From contig DATGMD010000039.1 in assembly GCA_035293805.1 (NCBI GenBank), forward strand, positions 1 to 48,253: 48,253 nucleotides of DNA, read 5' to 3'. Within the stretch, counting starts at the first letter, position 1, and each line of letters begins with the position of its first letter. The translations under genes and the position numbers were made by a program. Positions 39,422 through 46,655 of this stretch are shown in pieces. Below the pieces are notes generated by a model. It ran no database searches, had not been told where the DNA came from, and worked only from the letters and a program-made list of their open reading frames with translations. The DNA is from JAJPHF01 sp035293805 (GTDB lineage Bacteria > Chloroflexota > UBA6077 > JAJPHF01).

Positions 39422-40558
39422 ATGGCCGGCGCGCGCCGTGCCCGCAACCTGTTGCTCGGGGGCCTAGTCCTGGCGGCCGCCTGCGCGCCAGCGGCCGCGC
39501 CCGCGCCGCCGGCCGCGACAGCCGGCCCCGCGCCCACGGCCAGCGCGCCCGCCGCGGCGAGCCCGGCGCCGTCCGCGCCGACGGCGCCCCCGGCCGCCAC
39601 CCACGTGCGCGTCGCCAGCCAGTTCGCCTCGACCGACGTCGGCCACTACATCGCCATCGAGCGCGGCTACTACCAGCAAGAGGGAGTCGACGCCGAGCTG
39701 GTGAACTTCGCCGACGCCTCCGAGATGATCCCGTCGCTCGCGACCGCCCAGGTCGAGGTGGGGGGCATCGGCCCGAACCCCGCGACCTGGAACGCGCTCG
39801 CCCGCGGCGTCAAGCTGAAGCTCGTCATGGACAAGGGGAGCGCGCGGCCCGGCGCCGGCTACACCGCGCTGGTGATCCGCAAGGACGTATACGACGGTGG
39901 CCGCGGCCACAGCCTGACCGACCTGCGGGGCTTGCACATGGCGTTCACGCCGCCCGGCAAGGCGACGACCAACGCGATGCCGATGGCGGTCGGGATGGAG
40001 CGCGCCGGCGCGTCCATCGACGACCTCGTGATCGAGCCGATCCCCTTCCCCGACATGGTGTCGGCGTTGGCGAACGGCTCCGTGGACGGCGCGATGATCG
40101 TCGAACCGTTCTTGAACCGGGTGCTCCGCCAGGGCAGCGCCGTGCGGGTGATGGGGCTGGACGAGATGTACCCCGACTTCCCAATCGCCCAGGTGGGCTT
40201 CGCCCCGGCGTTCTATGCGAACCGCGCCGTCGCCAAGGCGCTGGTGCGCGGCTACGTGCGGGCCGTGCGCCACTACGACAACGCGGTGGCGGGTCGCACC
40301 AGCGACGCCGACCGCGCGCAGATCGACGACATCCTGAGCCGCTACACGCATATCGACGCCGCCACGGTCCACGACATGGTGCCCGTCGGCCTCAACCCCA
40401 ACGGGCGCTTCAACGTGGACGGTGTGCGCGACGCCTATCGCTGGTTCCGCGAGCAAGGGTTCATCCCGGAGCCGGTGTCCGAGGCGGCGATCGACGACCT
40501 GATCGGCCTGGAATTGGTGGACGAGGTGCTGGGCGAGATCGGCCGCGTGCCCGACTGA
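39422..40558 (+). CDS. NMT1/THI5-type ABC substrate-binding lipoprotein, copy 2
   Basis: 378 residues. Lipobox LAAAC at residues about 17-21, then a long Ala/Pro linker, then HVRVASQFASTDVGHYIAIERGYYQQEGVDAELVNFADASEMIPSLATAQVEVGGIGPNPATWNALARGVKLKLVMDKG, the two-lobe domain. It diverges clearly from copy 1 (for example DLRGLHMAFTPPGKATTNAMPMAVGMERAG), so it is not a recent duplication and may bind a different ligand. A GGAGGAGCGG site precedes the ATG. Confidence 0.88.
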   Translation: MAGARRARNLLLGGLVLAAACAPAAAPAPPAATAGPAPTASAPAAASPAPSAPTAPPAATHVRVASQFASTDVGHYIAIERGYYQQEGVDAELVNFADASEMIPSLATAQVEVGGIGPNPATWNALARGVKLKLVMDKGSARPGAGYTALVIRKDVYDGGRGHSLTDLRGLHMAFTPPGKATTNAMPMAVGMERAGASIDDLVIEPIPFPDMVSALANGSVDGAMIVEPFLNRVLRQGSAVRVMGLDEMYPDFPIAQVGFAPAFYANRAVAKALVRGYVRAVRHYDNAVAGRTSDADRAQIDDILSRYTHIDAATVHDMVPVGLNPNGRFNVDGVRDAYRWFREQGFIPEPVSEAAIDDLIGLELVDEVLGEIGRVPD

Positions 40559-40625
40559 CCCGGCGCGCGAGCCGGCAGCGCGGCGTCCGCGGGGACGCGC
40601 GCGTCTGCCGCAGGAGGGAGCGAGC

Positions 40626-41813
40626 ATGCCAGACACGCTACGCGGAGCCGCCGCCATCGTGGGCATCGGCGAGCTGAAGCCGGAGCGCACCCGGCCCGGC
40701 CGCGACGCCATGAGCCTGCTGGCCGAGGCCGCCTACCTGGCGATCCAGGACGCCGGCCTGACCAAGCGCGACATCGACGGGATGGTCGTGGACGAGGGGA
40801 TGGGCCCGGCTGGCTCGGGCTACTGCACCAAGATGGCCGAGCACATGGGCATCTTCCCCACCTGGGCGACCGGCTGCGACGCCCAGGGCGCCGCGGCCGT
40901 CGTCATGGCGCTCCAGGCTGCCGCTTACGTCAACGCCGGCCTGGCGACGTTCGTGCTCTGCGGCATGGGCACGGCGATCGACCCGGCCGCTCGCCGGGCG
41001 CGGGGCTCGCCGCAGACCGACACCGCCACGACCGAGTTCCAGGTGCCATTCGGCCCGACCCAGGGCGCCAACGGCTGGTACGCCATGATCGCCCAGCGCC
41101 ACGAGGCGCTGTACGGCACGACCGTCGAGAAGCGCGCCAAGATCTCGGTGGACTTCCGCTACAACGCGAACCACAACCCCCTGGCCTACTTCCACGACAC
41201 GCCGCTCACGGTCGAGGACGTGGTCAACTCGCGCATCGTCGCCGACCCGCTGCACCTGCTGGAGTGCGTCATGCCGTGCGCCGGCGGCGCCGCGTTCATC
41301 GTCACGCGCGCCGACATCGCGCGCGGCATGCGCCACCAGCCCGCCTACATCCTGGGCGGCGGCCTGGGCATCCCCCGCAGCAACCTGACGCACCTCGGCG
41401 AGATCACCATTGCCCCGGTCGGCCGCGCCGCGAAGAAGGCGTTTGCGATGGCGGGCTACGGGCCGAAGGACGTGCAGGTGATGGAGCTGTACGACTCGTT
41501 CACCATCACCGTCATCTGTGAGCTGGAGGACTCGGGCTTCTGCCAGAAGGGGGAGGGCGGCGACTGGATCCAGGCGCACGACCTGACGTTCAAGGGCGAC
41601 CGTCCGACCAACACGCACGGCGGCCAGCTTTCCTGCGGCCAGGCCTCGACGGCCGGGGGCTGCGCGCAGGTCACCGAGGCCGTGCGCCAGATTCGCCGCG
41701 CCGCGGGCGAGCACCAGGTGCCCGGCCCCACCGACCTGATCTACGTGACCGGCTCCGGCGGCTCCTTCTCGCAGCAGTCCGCCATGCTGCTCGGCACCGA
41801 CGCCACCCTCTAA
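40626..41813 (+). CDS. Thiolase-like protein (SCP-x/Ltp2 type), probable aldolase
   Basis: 395 residues of thiolase fold. It opens MPDTLRGAAAIVGIGELKPERTRPGRDAMSLLAEAAYLAIQDAGLTKRDIDGMVV. Cys84 in ATGCDAQGAAA may keep the first thiolase Cys position. The second-half motif NTHGGQLSCGQASTAGG (from about 329) has Gln where thiolases have the catalytic His of GHP, and the end YVTGSGGSFSQQ lacks the last catalytic Cys. This pattern and the DUF35 gene that follows fit the Ltp2/DUF35 retro-aldolases of steroid side-chain degradation rather than a beta-ketothiolase. Confidence 0.8.
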   Translation: MPDTLRGAAAIVGIGELKPERTRPGRDAMSLLAEAAYLAIQDAGLTKRDIDGMVVDEGMGPAGSGYCTKMAEHMGIFPTWATGCDAQGAAAVVMALQAAAYVNAGLATFVLCGMGTAIDPAARRARGSPQTDTATTEFQVPFGPTQGANGWYAMIAQRHEALYGTTVEKRAKISVDFRYNANHNPLAYFHDTPLTVEDVVNSRIVADPLHLLECVMPCAGGAAFIVTRADIARGMRHQPAYILGGGLGIPRSNLTHLGEITIAPVGRAAKKAFAMAGYGPKDVQVMELYDSFTITVICELEDSGFCQKGEGGDWIQAHDLTFKGDRPTNTHGGQLSCGQASTAGGCAQVTEAVRQIRRAAGEHQVPGPTDLIYVTGSGGSFSQQSAMLLGTDATL

Positions 41814-41912
41814 GCATCCGACCGAGAGGAGGATGGACGCTGGGCCTCACCAAACGTCCGTACCAACCAGCGACTTAACTTACAAACGGCTTCCGGGAGG
41901 CCGAGCCGCGCC

Positions 41913-42015
41913 AGGTAGGGCGGGGGCTCGTCCCCCGCCGCCCGGCTGGAGTCGGTGCTGTCGTCTCTCGCGCTAAAGGTGAGGTAGGGCGGGGACTCGT
42001 CCCCCGCCGCCCGGC
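41913..42015. repeat. Two copies of a 34-bp palindromic repeat
   Basis: 41913-41946 and 41982-42015 are identical at 33 of 34 bases. Each contains GGGCGGGG and CCCCCGCC around CTCGT, so each can form a hairpin. They lie in the spacer between the thiolase-like and DUF35 genes, a place where the operon could be attenuated. The start is related to the GTAGGGGCGG repeat, but the rest differs. Confidence 0.8.
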
Positions 42016-42065
42016 CCGCGCCGCCGGGATCATTAGTTCGGCAAACCGCTCGAGGAGCATGACTG

Positions 42066-42497
42066 ATGACCGCCGCGAACGAGTACAAGAAGCCGCTCCC
42101 GACCCCCAGCGCGGTGAGCCGCCCCTTCTGGGACGCGGCGAAGGAGCACCGCCTGCTCTACCAGCGCTGCCGGATCTGCGGCACCCGCGTCTTCTATCCG
42201 CGCGACGTGTGCCCGGGGCCGGAGTGCTTCGGCATCGGCACCCTGGAGTGGGTCGAGTCCACCGGCAAGGGCTGGGTTTACGCGCACACCATCTCCTACC
42301 AGCCGGCCCACCCGGGCTTTGCCGACGACGTGCCCTACGTCCTCGCCATCGTCGAGCTAGACGAGGGCGTGCGCATGAACACCAACATCGTGAACGTCGA
42401 TCCCAAAGCGGTCCGCATCGGCATGCGCGTCGAGGTGGTGTGGGACGACGTGACCGACGAGTTCACCCTGCCGAAGTTCCTGCCGGCCCAAGAGTAG
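42066..42497 (+). CDS. DUF35 zinc-ribbon/OB-fold protein (thiolase partner)
   Basis: 143 residues. The N-terminal rubredoxin-like zinc ribbon has Cys35, Cys38, Cys49 and Cys54 (CRICGTRVFYPRDVCPGPEC). The OB fold follows (GTLEWVESTGKGWVYAHTISYQPAHPGFADDVPYVLAIVELDEGVRMNTNIVNVDPKAVRIGMRVEVVWDD). DUF35 proteins pair with thiolase-like proteins in aldolase or acyl-transfer complexes (the ChsH2 C-terminal domain with Ltp2 is the best known). The neighbouring thiolase-like gene makes this pairing likely. GGAGCATGACTG precedes the ATG. Confidence 0.9.
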   Translation: MTAANEYKKPLPTPSAVSRPFWDAAKEHRLLYQRCRICGTRVFYPRDVCPGPECFGIGTLEWVESTGKGWVYAHTISYQPAHPGFADDVPYVLAIVELDEGVRMNTNIVNVDPKAVRIGMRVEVVWDDVTDEFTLPKFLPAQE

Positions 42498-42620
42498 ACA
42501 GTACCCTTTGTCCTATGGCGCCGTTCAGAGCGTGGAAGCGACCCGGGTGACGATGGGTACCTCTGCTGCCCGCGCCAGCGGCCAGAGGCCTCGCAGATCG
42601 TATAGGCTAGGCAGGCCGAC

Positions 42621-42671
42621 GTAGGGGCGGGTTTCATGCCCGCCCGCGGCCGTCGGGCCGCAACCCCGGCG
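42621..42671. repeat. Third copy of the GTAGGGGCGG dispersed repeat
   Basis: GTAGGGGCGGGTTTCATGCC followed by CGCCCGCGGCC and a GGGCCGCA/CCCCGGCG end. The 5' part is the same as the two copies at 37.2 kb. It lies upstream of the third binding protein. The element is a dispersed intergenic repeat rather than a gene part. Confidence 0.65.
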
Positions 42672-42782
42672 GTAGCAGACCGCTAGCCCAAGCTGCAAAC
42701 CGCCATGGGATGCGCGCAGGACACTCGCGGCGCGGCCAACCAGCCGCCTCGCGGGCAATCGTCGGCGGAAACGGAAGCCTAC

Positions 42783-43871
42783 ATGCGCGGTCAGCTGCTC
42801 GGCGGCGTACTCGGCGCGCTGCTCGTCGTGGCCGGGAGTCTGGCGTGCGGTGCGCCGTCGAGCCGGTCCAGCGGCGCCCAGGGCGCGGCCCAGCGCGGAG
42901 CGGCCGCCTCGCCCGCACCGTCCGAGGCGGCCGCGGCAGCGGCCAGCACCGCGACGCCGCCGGCGCCGCGCCAGTTCGACATGCCGCTCGTTTCGACCGC
43001 GGCGTCGATGGTGCCGTTCTGGATCGCCGACGAGCAGGGGATCTTCCAGCGCTACGGGCTGGCGCCTAGGCTCGTGCAGTTGCCGCCAGCCACCGCCGCC
43101 CAGGCGCTCAGCGCCGGCAGCGCCCCCATCGCGGCCGCGGGCGGCAGTGTGGTCAGCGCCTGGGTCGGCGGCGCGACCGACCTGGTGTTCGTGGCCGGCA
43201 ACTCGAATAAGGCCCCCTACCGGGTCATTGTGCAGCCGGACATCCAGCGCGTGGACGACCTGCGCGGCAAGTCCGTGGGGCTGACCACGCCCGGCGCCAG
43301 CCCCTCCGTCGCCATGATCGAGGTGTTGCGCCGCTACGGCCTGGAGGCCGACCGCGACGTGACGTTCACCTACCTGCGCGACACGCCGGCGACCGTCACC
43401 GGGCTGCTGACCGGAGTGGTCCAGGCGATCGCCGTGAGCAGCCCCCAGGCCGAGTACACGCTGGCGGAGGGCGGCCGGCTCTTGCTCGACATGCGCGGCC
43501 TGAACGTGCCCATTCTCGGCCCCCAGATCGCCACGACGCGGGGCCTGGTCGAGCGCGACCCGGACTTCGTGCGCCGCGTCATAATGGCCTACGTCGAGGG
43601 ACTTCAGTACGCCCGCGACCATCCCGACGCCGGCATCGGGTCGGTCATGCGCGGCGCGATGCTCGACGACCGCGACCTGGCCGAGCTAGCGTACCGCGAG
43701 TACGCGCCGATGTGGGACCCGTGGCTCTCGGAGGCGGCGATCCAGACGCTGCTCGACAACATGGACGTGCCGGCGGCGCACACGACGCGCCCGGCCGAGA
43801 TGATCGACGACCGTTTCCTGCGCGAGCTAGACAGCAGCGGTTGGCTCGCCGCCCACCTCCGGCCCCAGTAG
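42783..43871 (+). CDS. NMT1/THI5-type ABC substrate-binding lipoprotein, copy 3
   Basis: 362 residues from the ATG that gives a proper lipoprotein start (MRGQLLGGVLGALLVVAGSLAC). An ATG 26 codons upstream would add a charged stretch. The binding domain is FDMPLVSTAASMVPFWIADEQGIFQRYGLAPRLVQLPPATAAQALSAGSAPIAAAGGSVVSAWVGGATDLVFVAGNSNKAPYRVIVQPDIQRVDDLRGKSVGLTTPGASPS. It is the third such protein in 5 kb, again without a transporter. The three differ strongly, so they may recognise different compounds or share one unseen importer. Confidence 0.87.
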   Translation: MRGQLLGGVLGALLVVAGSLACGAPSSRSSGAQGAAQRGAAASPAPSEAAAAAASTATPPAPRQFDMPLVSTAASMVPFWIADEQGIFQRYGLAPRLVQLPPATAAQALSAGSAPIAAAGGSVVSAWVGGATDLVFVAGNSNKAPYRVIVQPDIQRVDDLRGKSVGLTTPGASPSVAMIEVLRRYGLEADRDVTFTYLRDTPATVTGLLTGVVQAIAVSSPQAEYTLAEGGRLLLDMRGLNVPILGPQIATTRGLVERDPDFVRRVIMAYVEGLQYARDHPDAGIGSVMRGAMLDDRDLAELAYREYAPMWDPWLSEAAIQTLLDNMDVPAAHTTRPAEMIDDRFLRELDSSGWLAAHLRPQ

Positions 43872-43881
43872 CGGGACCAGG

Positions 43882-43983
43882 TCAAATCGGCGCGTGATAC
43901 GGCCGGAGGGGCCGGGGTAGCGTCGCGTGGCCGGTGAGCGGCGCGCTTTGGGCCGGATCAAGTCGGCGCCTTGTACGGCTGGA
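43882..43983. repeat. Imperfect duplication of the end of the minus-strand gene
   Basis: 43882-43907 repeats 43958-43983 with 21 of 26 bases identical, 76 bases apart. The right copy is the 3' end of the minus-strand gene (Gln-Pro-Tyr-Lys-Ala-Pro-Thr-stop). The left copy would read Arg-Pro-Tyr-His-Ala-Pro-Ile-stop, so the stop codon is preserved too. It looks like the remnant end of a second gene copy, or a local duplication. Confidence 0.6.
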
Positions 43984-44329
43984 AGGCGAGGAAGGGCGCC
44001 TCCTGCCAGGTGGCGGCGGAGACGGTGAGCGGGCCGGCGGGGTCGAGGTCGAGGCGCAGGCGGTCGTCGGCCAGGGTGGCGCCGCGAATGATCGCGCCGA
44101 CGATCCAGCCCCAGTCCACGGCGCACACCGCATCCCCGAGCGTCGGCAGCGCGTCGGCCGGCACGGCGGCGACGGCGACGGTCGGCCCCGCGCCGCCCGC
44201 CCGGGCTTCGGCGAGGAGCCCCAGGCCTCCTTCCAGCGTCACCGCGAAGTAGGTCAGGCTGCTCGTCGCCGCCAGCACGCGCCGCCCCAGGACCTGCGCC
44301 AGCGCCGCGTCGCCCTCCGTCGCTTGCAT
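43958..44329 (-). CDS. Hypothetical protein
   Basis: 123 residues from the ATG in MQATEGDAALAQVLGRRVLAATSSLTYFAVTLEGGLGLLAEARAGGAGPTVAVAAVPADALPTLGDAVCAVDWGWIVGAIIRGATLADDRLRLDLDPAGPLTVSAATWQEAPFLAFQPYKAPT. It looks like a small alpha/beta cytoplasmic protein without export signal or membrane segment. I do not recognise the family. It is the only minus-strand gene in the catabolic cluster, and its 3' end is partly duplicated in the spacer beyond. Confidence 0.65.
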   Translation of the reverse strand: MQATEGDAALAQVLGRRVLAATSSLTYFAVTLEGGLGLLAEARAGGAGPTVAVAAVPADALPTLGDAVCAVDWGWIVGAIIRGATLADDRLRLDLDPAGPLTVSAATWQEAPFLAFQPYKAPT

Positions 44330-44430
44330 GCCTGCTCGCTCCGCTCCTGGTCGCGTGCTCCCCACGAGGGGAGGGTACCATACTCCTGACGCCGCGAGGC
44401 GAGCTAGGGGCGACGTGGCGAGGAGAGCCG

Positions 44431-45666
44431 GTGGCGAGCGCGACGGCGTATCTAGAGCAAGGGTCGGCGGCGTACTGGCGCGCGAACCTGGCGCTGTTCC
44501 TCGGCGGCTGGGTCACGTTCGCCTGTCTCTACTCGACACAACCCGTGCTGCCGGCGCTCACCGCCGAGTTCGGCGTGGCGCCCGCCCTCGCCAGCCTGTC
44601 GGTCTCGCTCACCACGGCGACGCTAGCGGTCACCATGCTGCTGGCCGCGTCGCTCTCCGACACCTGGGGCCGCAAGCCCGTCATGGCGGCCTCCCTCGTC
44701 GCCTCGGGCACGCTCGCGCTACTTACCGCGTTCAGTCCCGACTTTCACACACTGCTCGCGCTAAGGACGCTGCAAGGCGTGGCGCTGGCCGGCTTCTCGG
44801 CCATCGCCATGACCTACGTGGCCGAGGAGATCGCGCCGCACGGCCTCGGCCTGGCGATGGGCATCTTCATCAGCGGCAACGTGCTCGGCGGCATGAGCGG
44901 GCGCCTGACGGTGGGCCTCATCGCCGACGTGGCCGGCTGGCGCGGCGCGCTCGGCGTGCTGGGCGCGGCCGGGCTCCTCGGCGGCCTCGCCTTCTGGCGC
45001 CTGCTGCCGCCCTCGGCGCACTTCGCGGCGCGGCCGTTCGTCGGGCGGGGCCTGCTCGGCGCGCTCGCCGTGCCGCTGCGCGACCCGGGGCTGCGCTGCC
45101 TCTACGCCATCGGCTTCCTGCTGATGGGCGGCTTCGTCACGCTCTACAACTACCTCGGCTACCAGCTCATGGCGCCCCCATACTCCCTCAGCCAGGCCGC
45201 CATCGGCTGGGTGTTCCTGAGCTACCTGGCGGGCGCGTTCAGCTCGACGGTGATGGGCCGCTGGGCCGACCGTGTGGGGCGGCGCAAGGTCCTGTGGACG
45301 GGGGCCGCCATCATGCTCGCCGGCGCGGCGCTGACCCTCGCCGCGAGCCTGCCGCTGAAGATCGCCGGCGTGGTCGTGTTCACGTTCGGCTTCTTCGCCG
45401 CTCACTCCATCGCCAGTAGCTGGGTGGGGCGGCGCGCGCTCACGCATCGCGCGCAGGCCTCGGCGCTGTACCTGTTCTTCTACTACATGGGCTCCAGCGT
45501 GGCCGGCCCGGTCGGCGGCCTCTTCTGGAGCGGCCTCGGCTGGCCCGGCGTCGTCGGCCTCATCGCCGGCGCCCTCCTCGGCGCTCTCGCCCTCGCCGCG
45601 CGCCTGGCCGCCATTCCGCCGGTCCTGCTCGCCACCGGGGCCGCCGCGCCCTCGCCCGAGCGCTAA
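44431..45666 (+). CDS. MFS transporter, YnfM-like
   Basis: A 12-helix major facilitator of 411 residues. The start FLGGWVTFACLYSTQPVLPALTAEFGVAPALASLSVSLTTATLAVTMLLAASLSDTWGRKPVMAASLV carries the motif-A loop (SDTWGRKPVM). The second half repeats it (WADRVGRRKVLWTG), with the central loop near residue 195. The style fits the YnfM/sugar-efflux branch of drug and metabolite exporters. The GTG start follows GAGGAGAGCCG. The last codons (Ala-Ala-Pro-Ser-Pro-Glu-Arg-stop) are repeated 1.7 kb further on. Confidence 0.88.
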   Translation: MASATAYLEQGSAAYWRANLALFLGGWVTFACLYSTQPVLPALTAEFGVAPALASLSVSLTTATLAVTMLLAASLSDTWGRKPVMAASLVASGTLALLTAFSPDFHTLLALRTLQGVALAGFSAIAMTYVAEEIAPHGLGLAMGIFISGNVLGGMSGRLTVGLIADVAGWRGALGVLGAAGLLGGLAFWRLLPPSAHFAARPFVGRGLLGALAVPLRDPGLRCLYAIGFLLMGGFVTLYNYLGYQLMAPPYSLSQAAIGWVFLSYLAGAFSSTVMGRWADRVGRRKVLWTGAAIMLAGAALTLAASLPLKIAGVVVFTFGFFAAHSIASSWVGRRALTHRAQASALYLFFYYMGSSVAGPVGGLFWSGLGWPGVVGLIAGALLGALALAARLAAIPPVLLATGAAAPSPER

Positions 45667-45668
45667 AC
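45641..45668. repeat. Left copy of 28-bp att-like direct repeat
   Basis: This stretch covers the last codons of the MFS gene and two bases after its stop. It matches 47350-47377 at 26 of 28 positions; both mismatches are transitions. Such repeats of a gene 3' end commonly flank elements integrated by a tyrosine recombinase. Confidence 0.55.
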
Positions 45669-45803
45669 GCTCCCGCCGCACGAAGGGCCGCAGGCCCAAC
45701 CCATTTGACTTGAGCAGCCAATCGCCCATCGGGCGGCTGCAAGCGCGGGGCTGCCCGTGCGCACCTGAGCGAGCTGGGTCGCGGCCTCGCCGCGGCGCGT
45801 CGG

Positions 45804-46106
45804 GTGGTCGGGCCGATCCAGTGCGCCGAGTGTGGCCAGGAAGTCATTGCCACCACGGCCGGGCGCTACAAGCGGCGCTATTGCTCGCCGCGCTGCCGGG
45901 CATGCGCCTACTGCCCCACCCACCGGGCCGGGCTGACCGACCGCCAGCGCGAGCGCCGTGCTCAGCGCCGTGGCGAGCTGGCCGTAGACCCCGTGCCGCT
46001 CTCCGCAAAGGAAGCGGCAATGATTGCCGCGTCGGCCGAGGCGATGGCCCGTGGCGACTACCTGACCGACGCCGAGCTAGACACCCTGCTCGCCCGCGAG
46101 GCCTAG
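45804..46106 (+). CDS. Small zinc-finger-like protein
   Basis: 100 residues. The N-terminal half has cysteines arranged CAECGQEVIATTAGRYKRRYCSPRCRACAYC (a CxxC, later CxxxC and CxxC), which should hold one or two zinc ions. The C-terminal half is Arg-rich and then helical (KEAAMIAASAEAMARGDYLTDAELDTLLAREA). Nucleic-acid binding is likely from the Cys/Arg content; the family is not recognised. The GTG start lacks a good ribosome-binding site. It lies in the decayed island after the MFS gene. Confidence 0.6.
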   Translation: MVGPIQCAECGQEVIATTAGRYKRRYCSPRCRACAYCPTHRAGLTDRQRERRAQRRGELAVDPVPLSAKEAAMIAASAEAMARGDYLTDAELDTLLAREA

Positions 46107-46346
46107 GCTGGCGCGGCCCTGGCGGCCCTGTACCGTTGTCTGGCACGTCCCCGTGCCGCGGTCCTAGCGCCGCCAGAATGCCCACCACGGCCGCGGCACG
46201 GGGGCGGGTGTCTCGCACGTCGGCGCCGTGGCAGGCACCGCTATGCCGTAGGTCCACCGGCCACCCGGATGCACAGTGCATGCCCTGCCTGGCGCTGGCC
46301 CTGAGGTGCCCAATGGGCCGCCGGGGGCGTATACCCCGGCCCGCGC

Positions 46347-46376
46347 TTGTCGCGCCTGGCGGGGGCAGTGTATGAT
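46347..46376 (+). promoter_or_regulatory. Sigma-70 promoter of the putative structured RNA
   Basis: TTGTCG (46347-46352), 18 bases, TATGAT (46371-46376). The start site would fall near 46383, almost exactly at the left arm of the long inverted repeat. The downstream membrane-protein gene begins about 270 bases later. Confidence 0.55.
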
Positions 46377-46379
46377 GGT

Positions 46380-46527
46380 GGTGACTCGGTCCGGGTCGGC
46401 GTCGTTAGTCTCTGACCCTACAGCGTGCCCTGTCGTTTCAGCGCGTGGGCGTCACACCCTACACACTGTCGCCGCAGGCGCCCACTGTCGTCTCCGATTC
46501 TCGCGTGGTGACCCGGGCCGAGTCACC
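46380..46527 (+). ncRNA. Putative structured non-coding RNA of about 148 nt
   Basis: GGTGACTCGGTCCGGGTC (46380-46397) can pair with 46510-46527 over 18 base pairs with a single G-U. Inside, GTGGGCGTC (46445-46453) pairs with GGCGCCCAC (46477-46485) over nine, including one G-U. The outer ends begin at the predicted transcription start, so the RNA would be closed by its own ends. No protein frame explains it. It could instead be the inverted ends of a tiny mobile element; no target-site duplication is visible. Confidence 0.4.
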
Positions 46528-46655
46528 CACTGCTCCCGGAGCAGCCCTGCCTGATTCGCGGCCGGCCCGCGTTCCACTCGGCCGCGCTCCCTCTACTCCG
46601 CCGCTTCTGGCCGCCTAAGCACCGCCGCAGCCCACGTCGTGCGTAGCCGCGCAGC

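Larger units (their letters stand above)
46107..46655. other. Non-coding stretch with promoter and RNA-like fold
   Basis: 549 bases without a convincing gene. A frame of about 90 codons crosses it but shows no protein-like pattern. It holds the promoter at 46347-46376 and the inverted repeats at 46380-46527. The rest shows GC-rich palindromic patches and no recognised RNA family (no tmRNA, RNase P, SRP or 6S motifs). Confidence 0.55.

Noticed and set aside
46380..46527. Retron-type RNA (paired ends)
   Set aside because: The paired ends resemble a retron msr-msd RNA, but there is no reverse transcriptase gene nearby.
46276..46554. Frame of 92 codons across the inverted-repeat region
   Set aside because: Irregular composition, no motif, no ribosome-binding site; the long inverted repeat explains the region better.
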